From the NCBI GenBank assembly GCA_964452185.1, contig CAYVKO010000012.1, positions 1-17,702 of the forward strand: a stretch of 17,702 bases of DNA, written 5' to 3'. This stretch comes from SW-6-46-9 sp964452185. GTDB lineage: Bacteria; Patescibacteriota; Minisyncoccia; Phycocordibacterales; SW-6-46-9. Each line of letters begins with the position of its first letter. The stretch's first letter is position 1. Shown one piece after another: positions 6,402 to 13,056 of the stretch. A program made the position numbers and the translations under genes. The notes beneath the pieces are model-generated. The model was not told the origin of the DNA, made no database searches, and was given only the letters and a program-made list of their open reading frames with translations.

Positions 6402-7604
6402 TTACTGAATAGATTCTGGAGCTTGCTGCAGAGTTACCTCTACTTGCTGACGTTCTCCGTCACGAAGTATTGTCATACTAATTGTATCACCAACATCGTG
6501 TTCTCGTATTATAGAACCAAGATCTGTATCCGATGTTATCTCCGTACCTCCCAAAGAAAGAAGTATGTCTCCTTCCTGTATCTCTGCTTCATCCGCTGCA
6601 GAACCCGGTGTTATCGCCTCTCCACGCTCATTAGCTATTACCAGCGCTCCTCTGTCTACTGGTAAATCACGCATTTCCGCTACTTCCTCGGTTATTGATA
6701 TGTACCGCACTCCAAGAAACGGCCGAACAATCTCACCATGCTCCTCTACAGAAGAAACTACTTCTTGTACAAGATTAGACGGAAGCGCAAACGAGATGTT
6801 TTCTGAAGCTTGAGCTATAGCAACATTAACACCTATAACTTCACCAGACAGATTTAGAAGCGGACCTCCGGAGTTGCCCGGATTAACAGCGGCGTCTGTT
6901 TGAATTACTTGTTCAAGCTGTTCGCTTTGCCCCATAGGACCTCCGGCTACAACTGAGCGAGATAGCCCAGAAACCACCCCCACGGAAACAGAGTTTTGGA
7001 ACTGCCCCAAAGCGTTACCTATTGCAATAACCGTTTCTCCCGGCATTAGCTCATCTGAATCGCCAAAGGAAAGTGCCGGATAATCATCTCCATCAACTGT
7101 TTCTAACACTGCCACATCCAAAAATGGATCCCGCCCAACAACTTCCAGTTCATGAGTTTCGCCGTCACTTGTCACGGCCGAGTAAGAGGCACTGGTATTA
7201 GAAACCACATGTTTATTTGTTACAAGCAATCCATCATCAGACACAAAAAATCCTGATCCGCCAGCTACTTGCTGACGGCGTGTACCTTCCTGGCGTTGCT
7301 GTGGACGTGGGATACCAAACGGACCTTCCTGAAAATATCGTTCCACCACCGGCACATCTTCAGTAACAATAATAGAAACCACGGACGGGCTCGCCTCCTC
7401 AACAACTTTGGCTGTTTGCGAACTGGTAGTTGAAGCCGAAGGGGTTGCTTGACCTACTGCAGCAGTCTGGTTGTTGTTTACAGCATTATTATCAAAATCT
7501 ACTGCCCCAAACACAATCAATATTAAAAACGTAACCACAACACTTACCGCTGCACTAAAAAGTGCGGTACGTAAAGTTGATTGATTGTTTTCAGGGCTTG
7601 TCAT
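6402..7604 (-). CDS. HtrA/DegP-type serine protease with one PDZ domain
   Basis: A membrane-anchored trypsin-like protease of the HtrA/Deg family (400 residues), which degrades or chaperones misfolded extracytoplasmic proteins. The N-terminus has one membrane helix (about 13-34), then a Ser/Thr/Gln-rich linker. The protease domain has the full catalytic triad: His132 in LLVTNKHVVS, Asp163 in DPFLDVAVL and Ser245 in NPGNSGGPLL. A single PDZ domain covers about 295-395 (FLGVRYISI, then GSAADEAEIQEGDILLSLGG). The one-PDZ layout resembles DegS and Gram-positive HtrA rather than DegP. It is the first gene of the htrA-YceI-SIMPL set, with its own promoter only 8 nt ahead of the ATG. The gene symbol is withheld because the subfamily is uncertain. 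Confidence 0.93.
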   Translation of the reverse strand: MTSPENNQSTLRTALFSAAVSVVVTFLILIVFGAVDFDNNAVNNNQTAAVGQATPSASTTSSQTAKVVEEASPSVVSIIVTEDVPVVERYFQEGPFGIPRPQQRQEGTRRQQVAGGSGFFVSDDGLLVTNKHVVSNTSASYSAVTSDGETHELEVVGRDPFLDVAVLETVDGDDYPALSFGDSDELMPGETVIAIGNALGQFQNSVSVGVVSGLSRSVVAGGPMGQSEQLEQVIQTDAAVNPGNSGGPLLNLSGEVIGVNVAIAQASENISFALPSNLVQEVVSSVEEHGEIVRPFLGVRYISITEEVAEMRDLPVDRGALVIANERGEAITPGSAADEAEIQEGDILLSLGGTEITSDTDLGSIIREHDVGDTISMTILRDGERQQVEVTLQQAPESIQ

Positions 7605-7612
7605 GGAGTTAA

Positions 7613-7641
7613 AAAATACTATCTCAAACCGGAATAGTCAA
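7613..7641 (-). promoter_or_regulatory. Promoter abutting htrA start codon
   Basis: Minus-strand TTGACT (7641-7636), a 17-nt spacer and TATTTT (7618-7613). Only 8 nt lie between the -10 box and the ATG at 7604, so the predicted transcript would be leaderless or nearly so. Confidence 0.6.
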
Positions 7642-7662
7642 TTCAAGCTGACAAGCCAAAAG

Positions 7663-8688
7663 CTACGCTTCTTCGACTTCCTTTTTTATACCGGTATAAG
7701 GATAAAGCGCACCTATTGATACCATACCAACTACCACCAATGGTGCAGCTACTGCTACTCCCACAAAACCGAACCACAACCCGAGCAAAATTTGCATAAT
7801 AACTGTTAAAGCTGGAGGAAGATACACCGTTTTACGCTCGATAAGTGGTGTAAGAATGTAACTTTCCAAAATCTCAACCGCCAAATAAAACGCGGCAACA
7901 TACAGCGCCAGCGCCGGACCTTGTGATAAAGCTAGAAGCATTGCCGGGATAGCAGCCAACACCGGTCCAATGTTAGGGACAAACGTACCGGCTGAAGCAA
8001 TCAACCCCAACAACACGGCCTGCGGCACGCCCAAAAGCCACATGCCAAGCGTTGTGATAACTCCGACAAAGGCCATTGATATCAACTTTCCTACAAGCCA
8101 CCACTGAAGATATGAGCCTATGTTGTAAAGAAGATTGTTAACCGGTTCATGAAATCGCTTTGGCAACAAAAACAGTACACCTTGTTTATAAACAGACGGT
8201 TCAAATGCTACGTAAATACCAACAAACAAAACAGCCAGAAAAGTTCCGATAGCTGTCAGTATTTGCGCAAAAAGACCACCAGCCTCGCCGCCAGTTATTG
8301 CTGCTTGATAATCAACTCCTGTCGCTCGATCCAGCACTCCTTGAACTAACGGGTATTCCGAAAACTGTCTTTGCAACTCAGCTAACGAACTTGGAAGTTG
8401 GTTAAAAAATGAGATTAGTTGATTATAAATTGTTGAAGACCAAAAAAAGAAGAATACTGACAGCGCCAAAAGAATGGTGAATAAAGTTAATGCTGCTGCA
8501 GCTTGGCGATTATCTACAGTTATGTGCTGCACTCCTCGAACTAAGGCATCAAAAGCAATAGCTACCAAAACACCCGCAAATGCTATAAAAAACACCTCTC
8601 CAACCAACACAAAAAACCCAACCACAAGTGCCACCGCTAAAGCGGTTTGAAAAAGTCGAGTAGTAGCTTTACCCGTAAGTAAAGACAT
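7663..8688 (-). CDS. AI-2E family transporter (PerM/YdiK-like permease)
   Basis: A polytopic membrane protein of about 341 residues from the AI-2E family, named after a proposed autoinducer-2 exporter but also including Na+/H+ antiporters; the substrate here is not known. Features include paired N-terminal helices (LALVVGFFVLVGEVFFIAFAG region), a soluble loop with amphipathic helices (QLISFFNQLPSSLAELQRQF), and the family core QWWLVGKLISMAFVGVIT. The conserved loop GLIASAGTFVPNIGPVLAAIP follows, and then EILESYILTPLIERKTVYLPP near the C-terminus. Two ATGs are possible (8694 and 8688). A promoter with its -10 box at 8700-8705 would start the message on top of the first, so I chose the second, giving MSLLTGKA. 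Confidence 0.88.
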   Translation of the reverse strand: MSLLTGKATTRLFQTALAVALVVGFFVLVGEVFFIAFAGVLVAIAFDALVRGVQHITVDNRQAAAALTLFTILLALSVFFFFWSSTIYNQLISFFNQLPSSLAELQRQFSEYPLVQGVLDRATGVDYQAAITGGEAGGLFAQILTAIGTFLAVLFVGIYVAFEPSVYKQGVLFLLPKRFHEPVNNLLYNIGSYLQWWLVGKLISMAFVGVITTLGMWLLGVPQAVLLGLIASAGTFVPNIGPVLAAIPAMLLALSQGPALALYVAAFYLAVEILESYILTPLIERKTVYLPPALTVIMQILLGLWFGFVGVAVAAPLVVVGMVSIGALYPYTGIKKEVEEA

Positions 8689-8699
8689 GTACATTATTC

Positions 8700-8727
8700 A
8701 GTATAGCGTACCTGCCCGAAATGTAAG
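8700..8727 (-). promoter_or_regulatory. Promoter of the AI-2E transporter gene
   Basis: Minus-strand CTTACA (8727-8722), a 16-nt spacer and TATACT (8705-8700). The -10 box is 5 nt from the first ATG and 11 nt from the second, which implies a leaderless or near-leaderless message and favours the second ATG. Confidence 0.5.
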
Positions 8728-8744
8728 CTCGAAAACAAATCCCT

Positions 8745-8936
8745 TTAATCATTCTCGTTCTTGTGTCCACTTTCTGTACCTTGATCTTTTTTGGCAATTT
8801 TTTCGAGTTCATCTTCTGACATCGAGTGATACATATCCTTAGCAGCACCTTGAAGTTCAGAAACTTTTGTATTGCCGCGCTTGGCGGAAAGTGCTGCACC
8901 GGCAGCTTTTTGTTGTGCTTCTGATTCTGCTGGCAT
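8745..8936 (-). CDS. DUF3008-family small protein
   Basis: A 63-residue protein fitting the DUF3008 family, small hydrophilic proteins of unknown role. The family pattern is visible: MPAESEAQQKAAGAALSAKR at the start, a helix with VSELQGAAKDMYHSMSEDEL, and a Lys/Asp-rich disordered end (KDQGTESGHKNEND). There is no membrane segment or cysteine. It lies between sodA (206 nt upstream) and the AI-2E gene (about 50 nt downstream, which has its own promoter). The overlapping frame at 8669-8899 on the same strand does not resemble a protein family and is taken as a shadow. Confidence 0.75.
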   Translation of the reverse strand: MPAESEAQQKAAGAALSAKRGNTKVSELQGAAKDMYHSMSEDELEKIAKKDQGTESGHKNEND

Positions 8937-9082
8937 AATGCGCTGCTTCCAGGTGTTACCCAGAAGGTATTAATTTATAAACAACCTTCACCCGATCTTT
9001 ATTGTAAGCTACCCGCTTTTTCTCGTATAGATTGACAATTGCACTTACTTTTACGTAAATTACCCCCCCTACTAAGTTCTTA

Positions 9083-9111
9083 CATAAAAACAGCCCGATA
9101 AACGGGCTGTT
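9083..9111 (-). terminator. Intrinsic terminator downstream of sodA
   Basis: Minus-strand AACAGCCCG (9111-9103) pairs with CGGGCTGTT (9097-9089) around a 5-nt loop, followed by TTTTATG: a 9-bp perfect stem with a short U-run, about 30 nt beyond the sodA stop. The rest of 8937-9082 shows no gene. Confidence 0.85.
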
Positions 9112-9142
9112 GTTGGCTAAAGTTTTGTTTTCAGTAACTTAC

Positions 9143-9727
9143 TTACGGCAAAAGTTTTAGTGCATCCCACCACGCATCAATGTACGTCCCTCGCTCATTT
9201 TGATACTTCAGGTAGTACGCATGCTCCCAAACATCAAGACCAATAATTGGCTCATCACCGTTAAGAAGCGGTGAATCTTGATTTGGTGTGGAATAGACTT
9301 CCAGATCATCATCTTGGTTTCGCACAAGCCACGCCCAGCCGGACCCAAACTGACCACTGGCTGCGCTTGCAAATTCTTTCTTAAACGCATCAACAGATCC
9401 AAAGGCTTGCTCTACTTCTGACACCAACTCATCATCAACCTCTTTTTCTGGCCCTATAATCTGCCAGAACAGTGAATGGTTTGCATGACCGCCACCGTTT
9501 TGACGTATCTTCACACGATGCTCATCTGAAACCTCTAAATCTTCAAGGTTTTTTAAGAGCTCTTCGACTGATTTATCTTGCAGGTCCGGATAGTTTTCAA
9601 GTGCGTTGTTCAGCTTTTTTACATATCCAGCATGATGCTTATCGTGGTGAATTTTCATCGTCTGTTCATCAATTGCTGGAGCAAGCGCATCATAACTGTA
9701 TGGAAGATCGGGTAGTGTGTGTGACAT
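9143..9727 (-). CDS. sodA: Superoxide dismutase, Mn-type (Fe/Mn family)
   Basis: Cytosolic superoxide dismutase, converting superoxide to oxygen and hydrogen peroxide. No signal peptide is present. The metal ligands are all visible: His27 in KIHHDKHHAGYV, His84 in NGGGHANHSLFW, then Asp165 and His169 in GLDVWEHAYYLKYQN. Residues that typically separate Mn from Fe enzymes point to Mn: GGGHANHSLFW and the Gln150 of NQDSPL, in place of the Fe-type Gln in the first helical region. A cambialistic enzyme cannot be excluded. Length 194 is slightly short but complete, ending ...AWWDALKLLP. The gene stands alone with its own terminator. Its presence implies exposure to oxygen or to oxygen-respiring hosts. 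Confidence 0.95.
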   Translation of the reverse strand: MSHTLPDLPYSYDALAPAIDEQTMKIHHDKHHAGYVKKLNNALENYPDLQDKSVEELLKNLEDLEVSDEHRVKIRQNGGGHANHSLFWQIIGPEKEVDDELVSEVEQAFGSVDAFKKEFASAASGQFGSGWAWLVRNQDDDLEVYSTPNQDSPLLNGDEPIIGLDVWEHAYYLKYQNERGTYIDAWWDALKLLP

Positions 9728-9838
9728 AAGCGATATAGATTAACGAGTAGTTAGTTTCAGTGTATCGCACATCAGTCAACAGACAGAAAAATAAGCGCTT
9801 TCTGAGGCTAAAAAGCTACACCATTAAAGGAGAGGCAT

Positions 9839-10444
9839 CTACTCTGTTTCAGACTCTGCAGTATTGTCCTGCTCTGACTCGGAAGCACTTAGAGTTTTAG
9901 GGTGAGCTACCGGCCCGCGGTACTGCGCATCTCCAAAACCAAGAATTGGCCAGAACACAAACGGCAAAGCCATCAGCCCCCATGTAAATGCGGTGCCTTT
10001 TCCAAACGACCGAGCTAAGTCATATGTCATAACTACATTTACCAACAACACAAGATGGAACAAAGCTAGGAAAAATAGTATGCCAAGCAGCGCAAAAATA
10101 ATCATTGCAACACCAACGGAGCCGGAACCACCCAAAAAAGCCGGCAATGCAGCAGTTGCATTTCCTGTGTTTATTCCAGCCTCAAGAGATGTAGTTGGAG
10201 CCTGTGCTTGTGCTACATCCGTAAGTGCACCAATCACGCCTGGTAATGCCGGCAGAATGAATACCAGTACCCACCATCCGGAGTGACCGCCGATCCGTAG
10301 CATTATATAGTTGTTGTAGATTGGAATAATAGCCTTCCAACCGCTTCTTCCGGCTTTTGTGAAGACTTTCCATATTCCAGCTATTGTTAAAAGAAATACC
10401 AATGCACCAATAACAAATACTGAGATTTCTGCTGCTGACCCCAT
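9839..10444 (-). CDS. DUF5684-like integral membrane protein
   Basis: A 201-residue membrane protein. The pattern GIWKVFTKAGRSGWKAIIPI followed by YNNYIMLRIGGHSGWWVLVF, and a C-terminal FGDAQYRGP, matches DUF5684 (sometimes annotated signal peptidase I-associated membrane protein). The function is unknown. About four to five membrane helices are visible: residues 7-25, 56-74, 108-140 (possibly two) and 152-170. A Gly/Ala/Thr-rich extracytoplasmic loop (about 75-105) separates the halves. The last 20 residues (SASESEQDNTAESETE) form a short acidic tail. The gene starts at ATG 10444 and probably uses the extended -10 box about 40 nt upstream. It is not obviously operonic with sodA. Confidence 0.8.
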   Translation of the reverse strand: MGSAAEISVFVIGALVFLLTIAGIWKVFTKAGRSGWKAIIPIYNNYIMLRIGGHSGWWVLVFILPALPGVIGALTDVAQAQAPTTSLEAGINTGNATAALPAFLGGSGSVGVAMIIFALLGILFFLALFHLVLLVNVVMTYDLARSFGKGTAFTWGLMALPFVFWPILGFGDAQYRGPVAHPKTLSASESEQDNTAESETE

Positions 10445-10481
10445 AAATAATATTTGGTTAACTACTAATTACAGTACCTTT

Positions 10482-10490
10482 ATTGTAGCA
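10482..10490 (-). promoter_or_regulatory. Extended -10 promoter element for the DUF5684-like gene
   Basis: Minus-strand TGCTACAAT (10490-10482) is an extended -10 (TGnTACAAT). No good -35 hexamer is present at the right distance. The predicted start is about 30 nt before the ATG. Confidence 0.45.
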
Positions 10491-10856
10491 TGAACAACAG
10501 TTTGATGCCCCAACTTAGAGCTTGAAGTTTACTCCTTTTTAGTTGGGTGCCGACGCTGTCTAGAACCACTGGCACTAAGGAGGCTTAGAGGTATTTTGAG
10601 GATTACTAACGGGTGTATTTGACCCTAACCGGTCGGGGGTAAATGAGCCAGTTGGGACAGTTGTTGGGCGGCTGTTTGAGTGGGTTTTTACCACCCCTTT
10701 AATCTTGTATTTAAGGCTAACTTTAGTGTTATTTTCTCTATTTTGTGTTATTATGTACCTAATGAGAACGAAGATTGACTCCAACAAATCATTGCTGTCG
10801 GGAATTTCCTGGGGAATGTTGGTAGTGCAAATAGCATTGCTTTGCCAAACCGTTCC
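10491..10856 (+). other. Spacer without a convincing gene
   Basis: About 365 nt with no protein I can support. Open frames exist on both strands, a 70-codon one (minus, 10575-10787) whose end is Pro/Thr/Ser-rich, and a 73-codon one (plus, 10705-10926). They overlap each other, match no family I know, and the second runs through the hairpin at 10857. The stretch is rich in GGGT and TGGG tracts. It could be the remains of a decayed gene at the edge of an accessory region. Strand is arbitrary. Confidence 0.4.
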
Positions 10857-10893
10857 GTATGGATCACTCCCCCGTAGGGGGAGTGATCCATAC
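10857..10893. repeat. Perfect 17-bp inverted repeat with 3-nt loop
   Basis: Bases 10857-10873 pair without a mismatch with 10877-10893, leaving only GTA as loop. The arms contain GGATCACTCCCCC and its complement. It lies 15 nt after the stop of the 46-residue gene on the minus strand but has no U-tract on either side. It may be a 3'-end stabilising or pausing hairpin, or the core of a mobile repeat. Confidence 0.85.
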
Positions 10894-10908
10894 CCCGACG
10901 TAAGTGGT

Positions 10909-11049
10909 TCAATTTTTGCTTTTTAGTATCTGTTCACAAATCCGGTAAAGTGAATTCTGTAGCTCCTTCATTCGCTTACCAGAAAGTTTTTGAGACAACT
11001 CATCGCTTAGTACTTCACGGCACTCATCCAGGGATAGCATGATATTCAT
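10909..11049 (-). CDS. Small protein of 46 residues, coupled to upstream gene
   Basis: An unrecognised short gene translated from the reverse complement: it starts MNIMLSLDECREVLSDELSQ, continues through KLSGKRMKELQNSLYRICEQ, and ends ILKSKN followed by TGA. It is helical, with the look of small proteins built as two helices (an acidic LDECREVLSDEL half and a basic KRMKELQNSLYRIC half). The start codon lies 3 nt past the stop codon of the 309-residue gene, which suggests translational coupling. A second in-frame ATG (residue 4) is possible. The tight pairing would fit a regulator or partner of the larger protein, but no function can be assigned. A perfect hairpin follows the stop. Confidence 0.6.
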   Translation of the reverse strand: MNIMLSLDECREVLSDELSQKLSGKRMKELQNSLYRICEQILKSKN

Positions 11050-11052
11050 TGA

Positions 11053-11982
11053 TTAGTCAGTATGGCTAAAATATACATTTGGATCCTTGATAGCATCGAT
11101 CAATTTCAGCCTTTCACCTGCATCAGAAACCTCTTCTTGGTATAGGCACTCAATCTCATCAAGTACATCAGAGCGGTATCTGGCCTTATTGCTAAGCAAC
11201 ACCTCTAAATATCTTTTAGAGGAACCCGGGTCAAGATCGAGCGGGTCAATATCTTTTATAACATCGATTAAAGTTGACTCATTAGTATGTAAGAAATAAA
11301 TTAAAAGCTCTATAATCACTCTGTCTTCATCTTCAAAATGAAGATCATCGTCTCCCCATAAAACCTTTGCCGCCTTTGAATCACTTCCAGAAATTTCATC
11401 CGTATAAATATTTTTTCTTTTTGCTTCTTCTTTGATTATCCGATAAAGTTCTTTAGTGATTTTTTTAACTACTTTTCCAAAAAACTTTTTAATTTGAAAT
11501 GTATTCCAAACTGCAGTAATCGGAAAATTTTCAGTTATATCTATGCCCAAATGCTTGTGAAAAAAGTTTTGTAAAATTTCTTTATCCTCCCCCAACCTCT
11601 GGAGTGATCCGAAGCTAAATCGGTCATATCTGTGCAATTTATAAAACCTATACAGAATATCTAAGAATTCTGTTTGAACACTGCCTAAGTTAACTTGCTT
11701 ATTATCTTCTAATCGACTCAGTAATTCAGGATGATTGTGTGTTTTTAATGATTCTTCAAACTGTCTATGGTTTGTATTTTTACCAAACTCAACTAAAGTA
11801 ATCGCAACTTTCAATAATCTCTCAACTCCAATTGAAAGATTATACAGCACAGGGAAAATCTCCCTCTCAACACTAATTGTCTCCATCTCATGAAAATTTC
11901 TTAATGCATCATATATAAAGTTAGCTGCAATTTCCTGCTCTTCTCCAAGTTTAAAATTTTGCCAAAATTCTTCAGGTTTCAT
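11053..11982 (-). CDS. Unrecognised 309-residue helical protein, possibly HEPN-like
   Basis: I cannot name this protein. It is soluble, without signal or membrane segments, and nearly all-helical. Residues 20-130 have features of a HEPN-like fold: an amphipathic helix (NFIYDALRNFHEMETI), then LYNLSIGVERLLKVAITLVE, then THNHPELLSRLE and a late RFYKLHRYDRFSF. This resembles large HEPN-type families in which a GIERLLK-like helix is followed by a GHNL-like motif and a YRYYNL-like motif. No clear R-x4-6-H ribonuclease motif stands out. The remainder has a Lys-rich helical stretch (KKFFGKVVKKITKELYRIIKEE) and an acidic segment (WGDDDLHFEDED). Base composition is more AT-rich than the flanking core genes, in keeping with transfer. 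It is coupled to the 46-residue gene. Confidence 0.7.
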   Translation of the reverse strand: MKPEEFWQNFKLGEEQEIAANFIYDALRNFHEMETISVEREIFPVLYNLSIGVERLLKVAITLVEFGKNTNHRQFEESLKTHNHPELLSRLEDNKQVNLGSVQTEFLDILYRFYKLHRYDRFSFGSLQRLGEDKEILQNFFHKHLGIDITENFPITAVWNTFQIKKFFGKVVKKITKELYRIIKEEAKRKNIYTDEISGSDSKAAKVLWGDDDLHFEDEDRVIIELLIYFLHTNESTLIDVIKDIDPLDLDPGSSKRYLEVLLSNKARYRSDVLDEIECLYQEEVSDAGERLKLIDAIKDPNVYFSHTD

Positions 11983-12055
11983 GGTTAATTATTGCCTGCA
12001 GGTTATCAGAAATGTATTGAGAGACAATAGGCCGCTACGAGACAGGAAACTTGAT

Positions 12056-12202
12056 TTAATAATCTTGAAAAATACCATCAACTAGAGCGGTGAATAAATT
12101 CTGAACTACCTGCAGTATTTCATCAGCATAAATAGTGCTTGGAATAGCTACTATGAGTAAAATCAGTACGCCAATTATCCATCTGATAATACGGTGTTGC
12201 AT
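12056..12202 (-). CDS. Small secreted or membrane-anchored peptide, 48 residues
   Basis: An unrecognised short gene: MQHRIIRWIIGVLILLIVAI, then PSTIYADEILQVVQNLFTAL and VDGIFQDY before TAA. The N-terminus is a textbook signal sequence: two Arg/His charges, a hydrophobic core of about 14 residues, and a possible signal-peptidase site after the Ala of IYA. Cleavage would leave a 22-residue acidic amphipathic peptide, and without cleavage it would be a single-pass membrane protein. It lies between the 146- and 309-residue genes on the same strand. Its coding status rests on the signal-peptide pattern and the neatly placed stop; there is no family match. Confidence 0.45.
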   Translation of the reverse strand: MQHRIIRWIIGVLILLIVAIPSTIYADEILQVVQNLFTALVDGIFQDY

Positions 12203-12286
12203 AAGCTTATTTATTCACTCTCCCGCTTAACTAGATTGTATATGTCGTCATTGCTCTCGTACACTCGTGAATAAAATACGATAGCC

Positions 12287-12727
12287 TTAATCTGATACTT
12301 CGACCTCTTTCATTACATCTTGAAAGATATTATCTATAGCTTTTGTGTACTCCTTATACCATGCCAGCACTAGAGTTTTTTGTTGGGGGTTAAAATTTTT
12401 ATTAAAAAGAAAGTCTTGCTTGAAGAATTTATGGCTCTCATCAGGCAACTCCGCAAAGAATGATTGGATGTCCTCTATTGAGTTTTGGAGGGAAGACATA
12501 TCGACTTCCTGGCCTCCGTTTTGTTTTTGCGCAAATATAGATTTTAGGATCGGGATAACTTCATTTAAATCATTATTTTTTAGTAAAAAGCAAACATGCG
12601 ACAGAAGCAATAAAGCTCTTTCGTCCTTATCAAGCAATTCCTTGCCATCACTATTTATAGGCTTTTTGCTAGCTTCCTGAATAGGAACATAAAGCCCTGT
12701 GGCTATTTCTTTTTTAGTAACTTTCAT
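12287..12727 (-). CDS. Hypothetical helical protein, 146 residues
   Basis: I do not recognise this protein. It is soluble and predicted almost wholly helical: KDERALLLLSHVCFLLKNNDLNEVIPILKS suggests a repeat-like helical hairpin. A Gln/Asn-rich linker follows (AQKQNGGQEVDMSSLQNS), then IEDIQSFFAELPDESHKFF and a C-terminal helix (WYKEYTKAIDNIFQDVMKEV). It begins MKVTKKEIATGLYVPIQE. There is one cysteine and no signal or membrane segment. It is AT-rich like the 309-residue gene. It is the first gene of the accessory stretch on this strand, directly downstream of the tRNA-His terminator. A role in defence or mobile-element biology is possible only by location. Confidence 0.65.
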   Translation of the reverse strand: MKVTKKEIATGLYVPIQEASKKPINSDGKELLDKDERALLLLSHVCFLLKNNDLNEVIPILKSIFAQKQNGGQEVDMSSLQNSIEDIQSFFAELPDESHKFFKQDFLFNKNFNPQQKTLVLAWYKEYTKAIDNIFQDVMKEVEVSD

Positions 12728-12802
12728 TTTTTATTATTGTATACATCATCTGTTCGCCCTTCTGCTGGCTATGTATGAATCATATATTATGCATTTACAA
12801 AA

Positions 12803-12830
12803 CACAAAAAACCCTCTCTAGAGAGTTTTT
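12803..12830 (-). terminator. Intrinsic terminator downstream of tRNA-His
   Basis: Minus-strand AAAAACTCTC (12830-12821) pairs with GAGGGTTTTT (12816-12807), 10 bp with one G-U, around TAGA, and the U-run continues into TTTTTTGTG. It lies about 45 nt past the tRNA 3' end and isolates it from the accessory genes. Confidence 0.8.
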
Positions 12831-12874
12831 GCAAAAAACAACCTAACCGCTCTATCTCACACTGCTCGAAAGTG

Positions 12875-12947
12875 GGTGCCTACCCGGATTTGAACCGGGG
12901 CTACGGCCTCCACAAGGCCGCGTGCTAACCGCTACACCATAGGCACC
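12875..12947 (-). tRNA. tRNA-His (GTG anticodon)
   Basis: A complete cloverleaf on the minus strand. The acceptor GTGCCTA pairs with TAGGCAC, preceded by an encoded G at position -1 opposite discriminator C73, the histidine identity element. The D stem is GTGT/GCAC, with a GGTTA loop. The anticodon stem CGGCC/GGCCG encloses TTGTGGA (anticodon GTG at 12913-12911). The T arm is CCCGG TTCAAAT CCGGG. The bases after C73 are not CCA, so the 3' CCA must be added by the tRNA nucleotidyltransferase. Confidence 0.96.
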
Positions 12948-12988
12948 ATAATTTCTTGAACCATGATCATTGTACAGAAAAATTTACT

Positions 12989-13056
12989 TGAGCGTAAGCA
13001 TAATCTCCTTATGAATCTTCTTGATTTGAACGAAGCCGCTCTTCCTCTTACGCTCA
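12989..13056. repeat. 10-bp inverted repeat spanning the DUF202 gene stop
   Basis: TGAGCGTAAG (12989-12998) and its perfect complement CTTACGCTCA (13047-13056) lie 48 nt apart. The distal arm includes the stop codon of the DUF202 gene, and the proximal arm is followed on the minus strand by AGTAAATTTTT. It could be the closing stem of a large 3' hairpin acting as a weak terminator between the DUF202 gene and tRNA-His. Confidence 0.45.

Noticed and set aside
8669..8899. 76-codon minus-strand frame overlapping the DUF3008 gene
   Set aside because: The other frame matches DUF3008, and this one would also cover the AI-2E promoter.
9024..9055. Plus-strand TTGACA with a TAAATT 18 nt downstream
   Set aside because: No plus-strand gene follows; it runs straight into the sodA terminator from the opposite direction, so it is probably chance.
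10541..10560. Possible second copy of the tRNA-His 3' end (GGGTGCC) marking the far end of the accessory stretch
   Set aside because: Only seven bases match, which is expected by chance.
10575..10787. Minus-strand 70-codon frame ending in Pro/Thr/Ser-rich sequence
   Set aside because: Overlaps another open frame on the opposite strand, has no family resemblance, and no clear promoter; kept only as a spacer note.
10705..10926. Plus-strand 73-codon frame with a hydrophobic start
   Set aside because: Its second half is the 17-bp perfect hairpin and it overlaps the end of the 46-residue gene; the hydrophobicity is not enough to support it.
12210..12290. Short minus-strand frame (ending VYESNDDIYNLVKRESE) after the 146-residue gene
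   Set aside because: Protein-like in appearance, but the only plausible start is a GTG giving 17 residues. A frameshifted extension of the 146-residue gene is possible, but there is no slippery sequence that I can defend.
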